Source: Chara braunii (Eukaryota > Streptophyta > Charophyceae > Charales > Characeae). Taken from it: a stretch of DNA of 35,262 nt. The notes below the pieces were generated by a model. It did not search any database and was not told where the DNA came from. It worked only from the letters and a program-made list of their open reading frames with translations. Of the stretch, positions 9,781-19,657 are shown in pieces (the first letter of the stretch is position 1; the number at the start of each line of letters is the position of its first letter). The translations under genes were made by a program, and so were the position numbers. The stretch lies in NCBI GenBank assembly GCA_003427395.1, contig BFEA01000739.1:63896-99157 (forward strand). The letters are read 5' to 3'.

Positions 9781-10727
9781 TGCAATCAGACTCGTCCTCA
9801 TTGACACTTTTCATGCATGTAAACAGTAGCGCAGCAAACTGGCGACATGCGCCCACTCAAAACTCAGAGATATAACATCCAGATACGAGTTAACTTTCAA
9901 CTGGCTATGGCGACTCAGCGCCCAAACAACTCACTGTTCACATACACCGGATCACCTTGGACATCCCACACGCCTCACTCTGAACACTCGCACATACACA
10001 CACACACACACCACTAAACTACAGTTATGGCAGCTATGACTGCCTCTACCCTATCGCTATGCTACGCTCCTTCTCTCTCGCCCACTTCAGCTCCGGGCTC
10101 TCTGCAGACCTCCTTGCACAAGTCGCTGTGGCAGCGCTTCCGCNGCTATGCTACGCTCCTTCTCTCTCGCCCACTTCAGCTCCGGGCTCTCTGCAGACCT
10201 CCTTGCACAAGTCGCTGTGGCAGCGCTTCCGCATGGCTCACACAAGAATGAATGGATGGCTGGGCGCTGCCTCTTGATTTATACTTCTGAAACTTGGTGG
10301 TCTGCCCCTTCCCATCGGCCCATGGTGCTCACAGTTCCTCGTGGTACTTGGTGGATCGGACTGGGACTGACTGGACCTTAACGCTGACCGACTGTGGACC
10401 CACTGCTAACCTACCGTAGTCGTACTGCAATTGCACTGCAGTTTAGTCCACCACTTGACTCGCCACTTGCCCACTTGCCCACTTGCTGACCTTCTAGAAG
10501 GACTACAGCTAGGCTTTTGGAACTCGCTAAGACTCCTACTCTATAGATCTACAGATCGAACCCCTGCTTCCGATGGGACCCTACGATAGACTACTAACTG
10601 TTATAAATACACAGGTCGTGGGTTCAAGCCTTGGGGCCGACACAGATACTGTACATCGGTAGGGTGAGGGCTAGGGATCGAACTCGGGGGTTTGCATCTG
10701 CTACTGCAAAAGGTGAAAACCGTTTCA
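9781..10727 (-). repeat. 3' LTR of element D (left copy)
   Basis: On the + strand it runs TGCAATCAG...TTTCA, so on the element strand it is TGAAACGG...TTGCA, with TG...CA ends. The first ~645 bases match 15294-15948. The remaining ~300 bases (10428-10727) have no partner because the right LTR is truncated. It contains an exact 88-bp duplication around a single N (10056-10143 and 10145-10232). The right edge is set by the purine tract on the minus strand (10728-10737). Confidence 0.75.
10056..10232. repeat. Exact 88-bp duplication around one N (left LTR of D)
   Basis: Positions 10056-10143 and 10145-10232 are identical and are separated by one N at 10144. The same arrangement occurs at 15570-15746. 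It looks like two contig ends that overlap but were joined with an N rather than merged. Confidence 0.9.
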
Positions 10728-10734
10728 CTCCCGC

Positions 10735-11367
10735 CTCAGATGACCCTGATGCTCCTGGAGGGTCTTGCTGAAAACTAAGATGTCATGTAAATAAACTACC
10801 ACAAACTTGTCTAACCATGGTCTAAACAAATCATTCATACAACGCTGAAAGATGGCTGGCGCGTTGGTTAGTCCAAACGGCATCAGGATGAACTCATAGT
10901 GCCCATATCTAGTTCGGAACGCAGTTTTGTACTGGTCATTAGGATGGACTTCTATCTGATGATAACCGACTTTAGATCTATCTTAGAGAAATACTTGCAA
11001 CCCTGCACTCGATCTAAGAGATCGTCTGTCCTGGGCAGCGGTTCAACATTCTTTACAGTGATCGCATTCAAACCCCAATAGTCTATACACATACGAAGCT
11101 CTCCTTCCTTTTTGGGGACAAATAAAACTGGTGCTCCAAAAGGAGGTGAAATGGGCCTAATCCGACCTTTCACAAGGAGCTCGTGTAACTGCTTGCGCAA
11201 CTCCTCTAACTGTCTAGGGGACATCCTGTAGACTGCTCCCTTAGGAGTACTACTGCCAGGCTCTATCTCTATCCTGTGCTAGATGGGTCGCGGCACTACG
11301 CCTGTCGGCGACTTAGTCAAGTCTTTAAACTCCTCCAGCAGCTTGGCAATGGTTGGATCTGTGGAAG
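10735..11367 (-). pseudogene. pol: pol of element D, partial reverse transcriptase
   Basis: On the minus strand from about 11367 down: KLLEEFKDLTKSPTGVV, an in-frame TAG (probably from CAG, before HRIEIEPGS), [49 protein letters not shown], then a frameshift near the SGYHQ motif (about 10955). It continues [21 protein letters not shown] and YLHD at 10782-10793 in place of the catalytic YxDD, and stops after EHQGHLR at about 10735. RT thumb, RNase H and integrase are absent. CIDYWG instead of the usual CIDYRG is a C-to-T change. Confidence 0.85.
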
Positions 11368-12182
11368 TCACCTCTTCCTTAGCCTCAGTGCAGGTCTAAC
11401 ATAATCTACAAAGACCTGTTCCTCTAATCGCTCCTTCACTAACCGCACGAACGCGGGAGCACTGAGACAACAATGTGCCAAGGTGTTGTCTACACCTGAC
11501 ACATGAAACAGGCGGGCAGTCTTAACCTCGCTTGATGGGCTGGAGCCTACACTCATGCTCTCTCAAATGGAGTGTGGCCCCTGCTGCCTCTCCCCAATAC
11601 ATTCCTAACACTACATCAAAAGGAAGGTCATCCTGTACGATGAGAGTCAAGGAATGGAGAACCTTCTCCACTTTCCCATCCTTTTCTAGGCGGAAGTACG
11701 CCTGGACTCCCTCTACGTAGTCCTCAACACGCATTGTGCGGTTGTCTGCGAGGACACTGACTATGGGACTACCAACTCTTGGACTTTCAATCCTAGCCTC
11801 AACTTCTTCAGTGTTGTACGACTAATATAACTGCGGGTGGCCCTTGAATCTATAAGGGCCCCTACTCTACTTCTAAACACCTCTACGTCTACTAAGATAT
11901 GTTGTCCTCACTCTCCTTCTTCATTTTGGCCCAGGCTGGCATCCTCTCCCTTAGCTCTTCTGCTACGCCTGTGAGGGATGGGCCTAGAGAGATGCTAACA
12001 CAAGCAGTCTCTGGACAGCTAACTGGGCACGGGCCTGCAACCTCTGCCATAGGCTCATGTCGTTTGGGAGTTTCCTGTTCGCGCGCGCTCGCTTCCCCAC
12101 ATGGGCCTAAAGTAGGGGCAGTTGCAACCCCTACTGGCGGGCTGCCTTTTGACTGCTGAGCAGCCCATTGGGCCTGTCTGTA
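11368..12182 (-). pseudogene. pol: pol of element D, protease and linker
   Basis: Read on the minus strand, after the zinc knuckle comes a Gln/Ala/Pro-rich linker and then the retropepsin domain. The active-site motif at 11836-11850 reads DSRAT within ALIDSRATRSYIS, where the family has DSGAT. The Gly-to-Arg change (GGG to AGG) should abolish activity. The C-terminal signature DLPFDVVLGMYW lies at about 11590-11630. At least two frameshifts separate the blocks. D's ancestral DSGAT differs from the DTCST of A and B, which supports a separate family. Confidence 0.78.
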
Positions 12183-14076
12183 CTATGGACAAAATTTAAT
12201 TACGTGGGCCGGGTCACCACAAAACACGCACTGACCCAGGTTCACACGTTTCTGCCATACGTGCTGGTCCAAAAGCCCAAATCCTCCTAGGGACTGCCCT
12301 GTGGCAAGCCTGGTTGCCATCCTCCTTGAGGTGCTCTTCCACGTCTTCGTTGCGGGGACCGACAAGAACCTTGGTGATTTGGCGGGGGACATTGACCCCT
12401 ACCTCCCACTTGGCGGTTCCCTTGTCCGCCAACCCCCTGTGCGCCCGGTCCTCGGCCTCGCATGGCCTGGCCCCTTTGGCCTTGGCCTCCTCTACTTTGC
12501 GGCCTCCCTCCAGCCGCGACAGCAGCATAGGACCTCCCTTGCCCCACGCTACTGGCCTCCTCCTCTAGGCCCAACTCAATCTGATGGGACCTCGTCTGTA
12601 CCACCTTCCTCTAAGGTAAGGATCGTGTGATCCTTGGCCCTCACCTGGCCTGAGATGGTACGGCCTTTCCACCTTTTTCCCTTATCCAGGTCCTTATGCC
12701 AGAAAGTGGTAACTGGCATGGACCTTGACTCATACAGGACCACTTCCCTACTCAACACATCATAAGTGATGTGGGCCTGTTGAGACTTGTCAAAGAAATG
12801 CCCACTCAGGGCCTCTAGCATGGCACGATAAAACAACTGGACCAGTTGGGTCTCAGTGACCCCATGGTCTGGGACGACTACCAAGTCGTCCATAACGCCT
12901 TTGAGTGCTCTCGCACTTCTCCACTGTCACGAGTGGATCGTCTGTAACTTGTCAGAGGCTCTAACGCCTCTCGTTGGGTCAGCGAATCTCTCCCTTAGGA
13001 CTTTGAAGAATTGAGGAAGGGCGGTGACCTTGGAATATGCAACCATGTTGTTTTCATAACCGGCTGCGCGCGCAAGGGACCTGGCAAAACTAGCCGCTTC
13101 ATCTTTGAGGGCCTGGAAAGCTACGAGGACTTGCTCTTCTGTCAGGATGTCCTGTAGGTACACATAACTATTGACACTAGCCTCCCAGTTGTCAAAGTTC
13201 TCCTCCTTCCTTCCAGAACTTGAGCTTTACGGGCTCTTTACGAGGTCTGGCCTCGCCCTGTACCGCGGCTATCGCTTTAGCACTTTCAATTGCACCTTCG
13301 CAAAACTTTCCCACGTTGTCCCTTAGTTGCCTGACTTCGCCCCCAATATGGGTGACCATATCGCGCGCAAAGTTCCTAAACCCCGACCACATGGCACTCA
13401 AGGCTACCTCTTGACTGCAACTGGCTTGGCGCTCCTCCATCCAAGCCGTGCTCAGCCCCTCCAAGTATCCCAACACCTTATCCCATTTGGCCTTGTCGTC
13501 TGCCTGGGCCTGCACTTCTTTCCTACAATCTTGCACCTTTGCCACCTTTGCGGTCAGTCTATTGACTTCCTCCCTCCTTCTCTTCTTCTCCCTCTTCATT
13601 CTCAATTTCCATGCCAACTTCTGTTCCTCCTCCCTTTCTCGTCGTTCCATAGGGTCCTCCATTGCTGCTAGCTCCCTGGCTAGCGCATCTCTCTCCTCCT
13701 GAGGCACATAAGATTCCGCCTCCTCGTCTTCTCCCAACGATAAAGTAGCAACCCACGCACTTATCTTTTTCTCCATCTCTGCGCCTTTATCCTTTTTCGT
13801 GTCGCTGCTCCCTTCTCTACTTCCAATCCGCATTCTCTCTTTTTCTTCCTCTGCTGCCGCTTCTTCCTCAGCAACCTTTCTCCTCTCTCTTTCTCCTCCT
13901 GTTGAACCCTCTTCATCTTTTCCTCCAACCTCCTCATCTTAGCCACCTGCTCCTCTGCGATAGCCTTGCTTCTGGAGCTCTTTCCTCTCTTTGTTCTCTT
14001 TCACTAAGGCGGTGATTTTCTCCTGCTGTTCCTGAGTGCAGGGGCTAGTGCTCAACCCACTCCGGGTGTCAACCAT
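12183..14076 (-). pseudogene. gag: gag of element D, disrupted
   Basis: Starts at ATG 14076 (MVDTRSGLSTSPCTQEQQ) on the minus strand. A frameshift near 13966 follows, then a long Glu/Lys/Arg-rich coiled coil (about 13960-13480). The intact block 13833-13192 ends LKFWKEGG. The capsid-like block 13163-12927 (YLQDILTEEQVLVAFQALKDE, then FFKVLRERFAD) is followed by 12893-12576 (VPDHGVTETQLVQLFYRAM), an Arg/Gly/Gln-rich tail, and a zinc knuckle CVFCGDPAHVIKFC (CX2CX4HX4C) ending near 12185. Frame changes occur at about 13966, 13800, 13180, 12910, 12600 and 12400. The zinc-knuckle residues themselves are intact. Confidence 0.85.
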
Positions 14077-14668
14077 GGTGATAAGTGTACAACCGGATTA
14101 GTGGTTCCAAACCTCACCACGTAGAAACCCCCAACTGACAGACCTACAGACTCAACCTAAGACTCACAAAATCCGGACAGGGATCCTGCCAACTAGGGTC
14201 TCTAGCCTGGACCTAACTATAGCTGTCACTACTAGACCTTTGCTGATCAGGAGGCATTTAAGGAGATCCCCTGTAACTCCTCAGGAATTATTTAACGTTG
14301 CAGACTGGACGACGTGATCAGCAGGTCTCTCAAGACTTGGACAATTTGTTGTACAACCCACAGCTCGGATTTTGGGCCTACCGTGCCACACCGAGCAGCC
14401 CACCGGTCAGTACCAGTCCTTGGGAGGGTTCGTGTCCTCCGGGACAGTTGAGTTGTCACACACAGGTTTTAGCCCTACTCAGCCGTTGTGGGTTTGGTCA
14501 ACAAGACCCTATCCTTCATCCACAAAGTACTATCACCTAGGACAGAAGCGACTCGATGCAGAAAGAATAGACACACAGATTGGACTCAGCAAGTACCAAG
14601 GGGTGTGTGCACATCCATAGGGCGAGGGGTAGGCTGAAGGCTTGGCGAGATTTTACCGGCTCCAGCTT

Positions 14669-14798
14669 GGTCAAAGTCTTGGTCAACGCCGGTCAACATT
14701 GAAGTCAACTCCCAGTCAGCCCCTGGTCGACTCCGGTCAACGCCTGTTAACGTCGGTCAACACCTTCGGTCAACCCTCTTGGTCAACCCTCCGGTCAG
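14669..14798 (-). promoter_or_regulatory. Cluster of W-box-like TTGAC motifs
   Basis: Within 130 bases the minus strand has seven TTGACC and one TTGACT, plus close variants (CTGACC, TCGACC). TTGAC[CT] is the core of the W-box bound by plant WRKY factors. The motifs all face the same way and recur roughly every 9-25 bases, so they may also be a worn tandem repeat. Confidence 0.45.
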
Positions 14799-15055
14799 CT
14801 ATGGCTGCCCGCTCCTCCTCGCCTCCTTTCACCCCGACTTTCTTCTTCTTCTTTTTTTTTTTTTTTTGATCAGCCCTCTCTTCACCTCTCGGCTATGGCC
14901 TCTTTCTCTCCCTTCTCGGTCTCTCCCCTCCTGTCCGGTCTCTCTCCCTCTTTCGTTACTCCGTGGTGACACTCGGCGGCTATGGCCGCTTCTCCTTCCT
15001 CCACGTGGGACTGCACAGCTGGCTTCACAGGTATGTGACAACCAAGCTTGTATCG

Positions 15056-15057
<2 letters not shown>

Positions 15058-15128
<71 letters not shown>
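15058..15128. repeat. (CT)n microsatellite
   Basis: About 70 bases of nearly pure CT repeat inside the leader of element D. Open frames across it (Ser/Leu or Arg/Glu repeats) are artefacts of composition. Confidence 0.95.
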
Positions 15129-15130
<2 letters not shown>

Positions 15131-15280
15131 GTCTTCTTCTTCGTCGTGGTCTTCTTTGCAGGTGCGTGGCGGCTTCTCCAACCTCAGGTCCGCTATGGCG
15201 GACTACAGCCTTCGACGGCCACCTCTGCTATGGCGCATCAGGCCCTGCACACGACGGCGCGCATGGAATAGCGGGCACCA

Positions 15281-15292
15281 GCTCCGATACCA
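15281..15292 (-). promoter_or_regulatory. Primer binding site, element D
   Basis: The minus strand reads TGGTATCGGAGC, one base inside the right LTR, continuing CTGGTGCCC. It is identical over 12 bases to the primer sites of A and B. It fixes the orientation of element D and the inner edge of its 5' LTR. Confidence 0.85.
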
Positions 15293-15293
15293 A

Positions 15294-15948
15294 TGCAATC
15301 AGACTCGTCCTCATTCACACTTTTCATGCATGTAAACAGTAGCGCAGCAAACTGGCGACATGCGCCCACTCAAAACTCAGAGATATAGCATCCAGATACG
15401 AGTTCACTTTCAACTGGCTATGGCGACTCAGCGCCCAAACAACTCACTGTTCGCATACACCGGATCACCCTGGATATCCCACACGCGTCACTCTGAACAC
15501 TCGCACATACACACACACACTTCACACTAAACTACAGCTATGGCAGGTATGGCTGCCTCGACCCCTATCGCTATGCTACGCTCCTTCTCTCTCGCCCACT
15601 TCAGCTCCGGGCTCTCTGCAGACCTCCTTGCACAAGTCGCTGTGGCAGCGCTTCCGCNGCTATGCTACGCTCCTTCTCTCTCGCCCACTTCAGCTCCGGG
15701 CTCTCTGCAGACCTCCTTGCACAAGTCGCTGTGGCAGCGCTTCCGCATGGCTCTCGCAGGAATGAATGGATGGCTGGGCGCTGCCTCTTGATTTATACTT
15801 CTGAAACTCGGTGGTCTGCCCCTTTCCATCGGCCCATGGTGCTCACAGTTCCTCGTGGTACTTGGTGGACCGGACTGGGACTGACTGGACCTTACCGCTG
15901 ACCGACTGTGGACTTACCGCTGACCGACTGTGGACTCACTGCTAACCT
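15294..15948 (-). repeat. 5' LTR of element D (right copy), truncated
   Basis: Matches 9781-10427 with roughly 4% differences by eye. It has its own 22-bp tandem duplication near the end (about 15892-15936) and the same 88-bp duplication around an N (15570-15657 and 15659-15746). The match stops at CTGCTAACCT, where a GA repeat begins, so about 300 bp of the outer LTR are missing. Confidence 0.8.
15570..15746. repeat. Exact 88-bp duplication around one N (right LTR of D)
   Basis: Positions 15570-15657 and 15659-15746 are identical, with one N at 15658. It is the same structure as at 10056-10232. Confidence 0.9.
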
Positions 15949-16003
<55 letters not shown>

Positions 16004-16128
16004 GCGCAGCCGACTGGGCACAAATGTGCAAAATGAGAATGTGCAAAACGAACATGAATCTTCTGCCTCCTGCGTGTAAGATTCTTTCTCATTTTGGGCA
16101 TTCGTGGAGAGAGAGAGAGAGAGACAGA

Positions 16129-16203
<75 letters not shown>

Positions 16204-16347
16204 TGGCACAGCCAATTTCGCCGAGAGAGAGAGAGAGAGAGAGGGTGCGCATCCGACTGGGCACAAATGTGCAAAATGAGAATGTGCAAAACGGACATGA
16301 ATCTTCTGCCTCCTGCGTGCAAGATTCATTCTCATTTTGGGCATCCG

Positions 16348-16402
<55 letters not shown>

Positions 16403-16550
16403 GGCGAAATCGGCTGTGCCAGACTCTCTCTCTCTCTCCCTAGTGCGCGGACCCTCAAATTTACAAATGAAGTGGGGAGATTCATTTGAATTTTGTAACA
16501 TTTACAAGATTCAGTCTCGTTTTGCACATTTGTGCAATATCCGGCTGCGC

Positions 16551-16592
<42 letters not shown>

Positions 16593-16740
16593 AGTGCGCG
16601 GACCCTAAAATTTACAAAATGAGAAAGAATCTCCCCGTGGAATTTTGTAGCATTTCCGCATAAGCACGCAGACCAGAGAGAGAGAGAGCCAGCGAGTGTA
16701 GCGCAGCCAAAGTCGCCGTCTCTCTCTCTCTCTCTTCCCC
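15949..16740. repeat. Compound GA/CT satellite
   Basis: Long (GA)n blocks on the left (15954-15999, 16109-16200, 16226-16242, 16350-16400) and (CT)n blocks on the right (16424-16438, 16555-16588, 16719-16734) alternate with unique spacers. A spacer of about 110 bp (16001-16112) recurs at 16243-16350. TCTGGCACAGCCAATTTCGC at 16201-16220 recurs inverted at about 16402-16421. A third spacer, starting TAGTGCGCGGACCCT, occurs at 16440 and 16590. No gene is present; the open frames on both strands are simple-repeat artefacts. Confidence 0.85.
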
Positions 16741-16866
16741 CCCCCGGCCCCTCGCAGGCGCGTGAAGTAGACGAGGGTCACAAGCGTGCCGTTCTTGTTT
16801 CCCTTTCGTTTTTTTCGTTTTTTTGGTAGAAGAAAATGGTTTCATTTTTTTCTAATTTTGTGATTT

Positions 16867-17922
16867 TGCGAGGCTCAAGGCCTTGATGAGCCCTACTGGC
16901 CCCTGTTTTCAGCAATGTCGGCCGCCCTAAGTGAAGGCAGGGGCGACCAAGGACGAGAGGCCTATTTTGGGCTTACAATGCAATTGGCAAATTCAGGCAG
17001 TTCCGCATGCCGGTTGGTTGAGAGAACCCAGGCCCTCTCTGCCTTTCTGAAATGTATCTGAGGCAGGCCCTGTGCTAGACACGGGGCATGGACTGCGCAC
17101 AGGCCGTTGGCATTTGGACATGGGTAACCACCCCAGGCCGTGTCTGATTCCCTTGGATCGGGGCTCAGCCACTCGGGGCCTACCGGAAGCTTCTGGGTGA
17201 GGGGCCCAGCATAGCCAGGCAGCACACAGCAGGCAGGCCATTTCCATATAGGCAGGTGCCTGCTCCCGCATTCGGCATTCGGGCACTTCCTACATGCTGC
17301 GCTACTGGCAGGCAAGCGCCCACTCGCTCACGGGTGAGCAAGGTGCATGCAGGCAGCCATAGCCGAGCTGGCGTGCGAGGTGCTGGATGGGGTGCATGGT
17401 GGTCCTTGGGTGCACGTGGCATCTGTGTGGGGGATCGAGGTTGTGAGTGATGCGTGAGACATACCCGGTGCTTAAGGCGAACGGCATTGGCCGAGATCTG
17501 CTCGTACTTCGGGAAGCTGATGACGTCACCAGAGGTATTGTAGATAGGCTAGATGATCTGCCATTCGTAGTCCGGGCGCGGAGCGCAGAGAGGAAATTGA
17601 CATTGGTTCTTTGGTGATGAGACTATTCCAACATTCACTTGTGAGCTTTTGCTGTGCTCTTATTTTGTGGAACTCGAATTGCAATTCTGCTTTTGGTTCG
17701 CCATTCGCACTCTGGGCGCTGATTGCCAGATAGGAAATTGACATTAGTTCTTTGTTGATGATGATGAGACTATTCCACCGTTCACTTGTCAGCTTTTGCT
17801 GTGCTCTTATTTGGTGGAACTCGAGTTGCAATTCTGCTTTTGGTTCGAGGTCATGACTATCTGGTTTCATGTGTATGATGCTGCTTGGTTTCTGGAATTC
17901 GCTATCGCTCATTTTCGTTGCA
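16867..17922 (+). repeat. Solo LTR of the A/B family
   Basis: Begins TGCGAGGCTC, ends TCGTTGCA (1056 bp), and is flanked by ATTT on both sides (16863-16866 and 17923-17926). It aligns along its length with the LTRs of A and B, but no primer site or coding region follows, so it is a solo LTR left by recombination between two LTRs. It is longer than the others because of an imperfect tandem duplication of about 140 bp (about 17560-17700 and 17701-17847). Confidence 0.85.
17560..17847. repeat. Imperfect ~140-bp tandem duplication within solo LTR
   Basis: Both copies contain GAAATTGACATT[AG]GTTCTTT and CTTTTGCTGTGCTCTTATTT and end in TGCTTTTGGTTCG. The A and B LTRs have this segment once. Confidence 0.8.
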
Positions 17923-18094
17923 ATTTTTCTCTTTTCCGGAAATTGCACCGACCGGGCGTTGATTTCCCCGACCTCCGAGAGTTGCGGCGCCTTAACGTCC
18001 GTGGCTTTTTTTTATAGCGGGGTGAGGTACTGGTTGTTTAACGCATGGACTAGGCTACCAGCTGGGCTGCTCGGGTCACCTTGCTTTTTCAGGC
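17923..18094. other. Spacer after solo LTR
   Basis: Starts with the ATTT target duplication. No gene or repeat is recognised. Confidence 0.5.
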
Positions 18095-18368
18095 GACCCG
18101 GCCGTGCAAGAACCAGGGATGGTCCCAGCAAAAATTAAACAAAATCGTAAAAAAACTATGGGGCTTGCCACACAACTGTTTCTCTTGGCCACACGGCCTG
18201 TTGAAATTGGAGATGGGAAGAAAATTCGCAAGTGACCCGGCCGTGCAAGAACCAGGGATGGTCCCAGCAAAAAAAAAAGAAATCGAAAAAAACTATGGGA
18301 ATTGCCACACAACTGTTTCTCTTGGCCACAAGGCCTGTTGAAATTGGAGACGGGAAGAATTCGCAAGT
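18095..18368. repeat. Tandem repeat, two ~139-bp units
   Basis: Units 18095-18233 and 18234-18368 both begin GACCCGGCCGTGCAAGAACC, contain CACACAACTGTTTCTCTTGG, and end near ATTCGCAAGT. They differ by a few substitutions and the length of an A-run. Confidence 0.92.
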
Positions 18369-18644
18369 TGTCAAAAAATGCTTCCTTGACACCTCCTTTC
18401 GAAAGTTGTTGAATCCTCAGCGTGCTTTCAACAGTCCTTTGCGCGATCGACTTCTTCTCGAAATTTGGTGAGTTTTCAATGATTTAATGCGCAGTGTGTT
18501 TTCTTTGTTGAGTTCCAGATGCACATAAACGAAAACCAATAGTACTGGCAACGTATCCTGCATAAATACAAGGAGGATGTATAGCCAATACGGGGTCTTG
18601 TAGTACAGGGTTGAATTATTTTCCCCAATCAGTGCTTTAAAGGA
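18369..18644. other. Unassigned sequence
   Basis: AT-rich. No convincing gene, RNA or repeat is seen. Confidence 0.5.
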
Positions 18645-18944
18645 AATTCGAAGAAAAGGATTGGACGTTAAACTGTTAAACATGAGAAACAGAGAAAAAT
18701 AAAGCAATCCATTTGTGTATCATAAGAGGGGCACCAGTCAAGTCAACTTCGTTGCGAGTTCCAAAAGGGATGGACTAAATGCTTGTCGTATCATCAATTC
18801 GAAGAAAAGGATTGGAGGGTAAACACAAAAAAAAACAGAGGAAAATAAAGCAATCCATTTGTGAACACATAAGAGTGGCACCAGTCAAGGCAACTTCGTC
18901 GCGAGTTCGAAAAGGGATGGACTAAATTCTTGTCGTACCCTCAG
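18645..18944. repeat. Tandem repeat, two ~151-bp units
   Basis: Units 18645-18795 and 18796-18944 both begin AATTCGAAGAAAAGGATTGG and contain AATAAAGCAATCCATTTGTG, GGCACCAGTCAAG and AAAGGGATGGACTAAAT. No protein is encoded. Confidence 0.92.
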
Positions 18945-19561
18945 GCGCGCTCATCTTTTTTGATTGTGCATTCACAAGTGCGTCCATTGTACAGTGCTGT
19001 GTAGCTGAAGGGGGGCAACCGGTCGAAGGGAGGCTGTCCAATTTATTCTGACAGCCGTCTAATCTTTTTAGCCTTTTGACAATGGTGTGGCAAGCCCCTT
19101 TGTTAAGCAGAAAAATAAACTGAAGAGCTTTTGTGTCTGGGTGACATCGAAATTCTTTACCAAATTTAAAATGAAAATTAAAAGAAGCGAAGTTTTTTTT
19201 TTTTGGCCCGGCCGGGCAAGTGGTCCCGGGCCACTCTGATAGCCTAGCGCAGTGACACTCTTCCTCGAGCAAGGGAGAGGGAGAATAGAAGAAAAGAAAA
19301 AGGGGGCATTCTGGGATTGGAAAGACCGCTTTCAGACAGATCCACCTATGCCCCGGGGGAGGGAAGGGGGAGGAGATATGATCACATTCTGTAATCATGT
19401 AGGGGTCCTACTGGTAATAAATGGGTACATACCTCACAATCCATACATCATGGATGCGTCATGGTGCTTTTTTTCCCTTCTTTTTTGTCTTGGTGCTTTT
19501 TGAAGAAAAGATAGGAATGTGTTCTTCTTTCGTCCTTTGGAATGCCCATTGATTGATGGAC
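18945..19561. other. Unassigned sequence
   Basis: A 158-residue minus-strand frame (19398-18922) has no recognised domain and is not supported by any repeat copy. A palindromic GC patch (GGCCCGGCCGGGC, about 19204-19216) resembles one near 21297-21310. Nothing else is identified. Confidence 0.5.
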
Positions 19562-19657
19562 GTAAATTTGCCACAAATACATCTTTTTCAGCTTACCATG
19601 CATGCAGCCGAGGTTTTACAGTGAATGCTGAAAAAGATGTATTTGTGGAATATTTAC
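19562..19657. repeat. Long hairpin (31-bp arms, 34-nt loop)
   Basis: Arms 19562-19592 and 19627-19657 are inverted repeats: the inner 22 bp pair perfectly and the outer 9 pair with two mismatches. The 34-nt loop contains ACCATGCATGCAGCCG, the same sequence as the satellite units at 21379-21698. The size and shape resemble a small-RNA precursor or a miniature foldback element. Neither is proven. Confidence 0.85.

Larger units (their letters stand above)
14077..15280 (-). other. Leader of element D
   Basis: About 1.2 kb between the primer site and gag, similar in length to the leaders of A and B but different in sequence. No credible protein. It contains a TTGAC motif cluster (14669-14798), a T-run (14852-14868) and a (CT)n array (15058-15128). 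Confidence 0.65.
9781..15948 (-). mobile_element. Element D: deleted Ty3/gypsy retrotransposon, minus strand
   Basis: A second gypsy family, read right to left: 5' LTR (15294-15948, truncated on its outer side), PBS, leader, gag (from 14076), protease, part of RT, then a sudden jump at about 10734 to the PPT and the 3' LTR (9781-10727). RNase H and integrase are missing, so this is an internally deleted, non-autonomous copy. Gag begins MVDTRSG and has a long charged coiled-coil region not seen in A or B. The protease motif is DSRAT and RT has YLHD, so both active sites are damaged. The part to the right of 15948 runs into a GA satellite, which removed the outer end and its target duplication. 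Confidence 0.82.

Noticed and set aside
10600-10650. tRNA gene at the TTCAAGCC motif
   Set aside because: Only a T-arm-like piece is seen. There is no A box, anticodon arm or acceptor stem at the proper distance.
15892-16527. Long frames in the GA/CT satellite on both strands
   Set aside because: Leu/Ser and Arg/Glu dipeptide repeats are simple-sequence artefacts.
18922-19398. 158-residue minus-strand frame
   Set aside because: No recognisable motif, no conserved copy, and composition like its surroundings.
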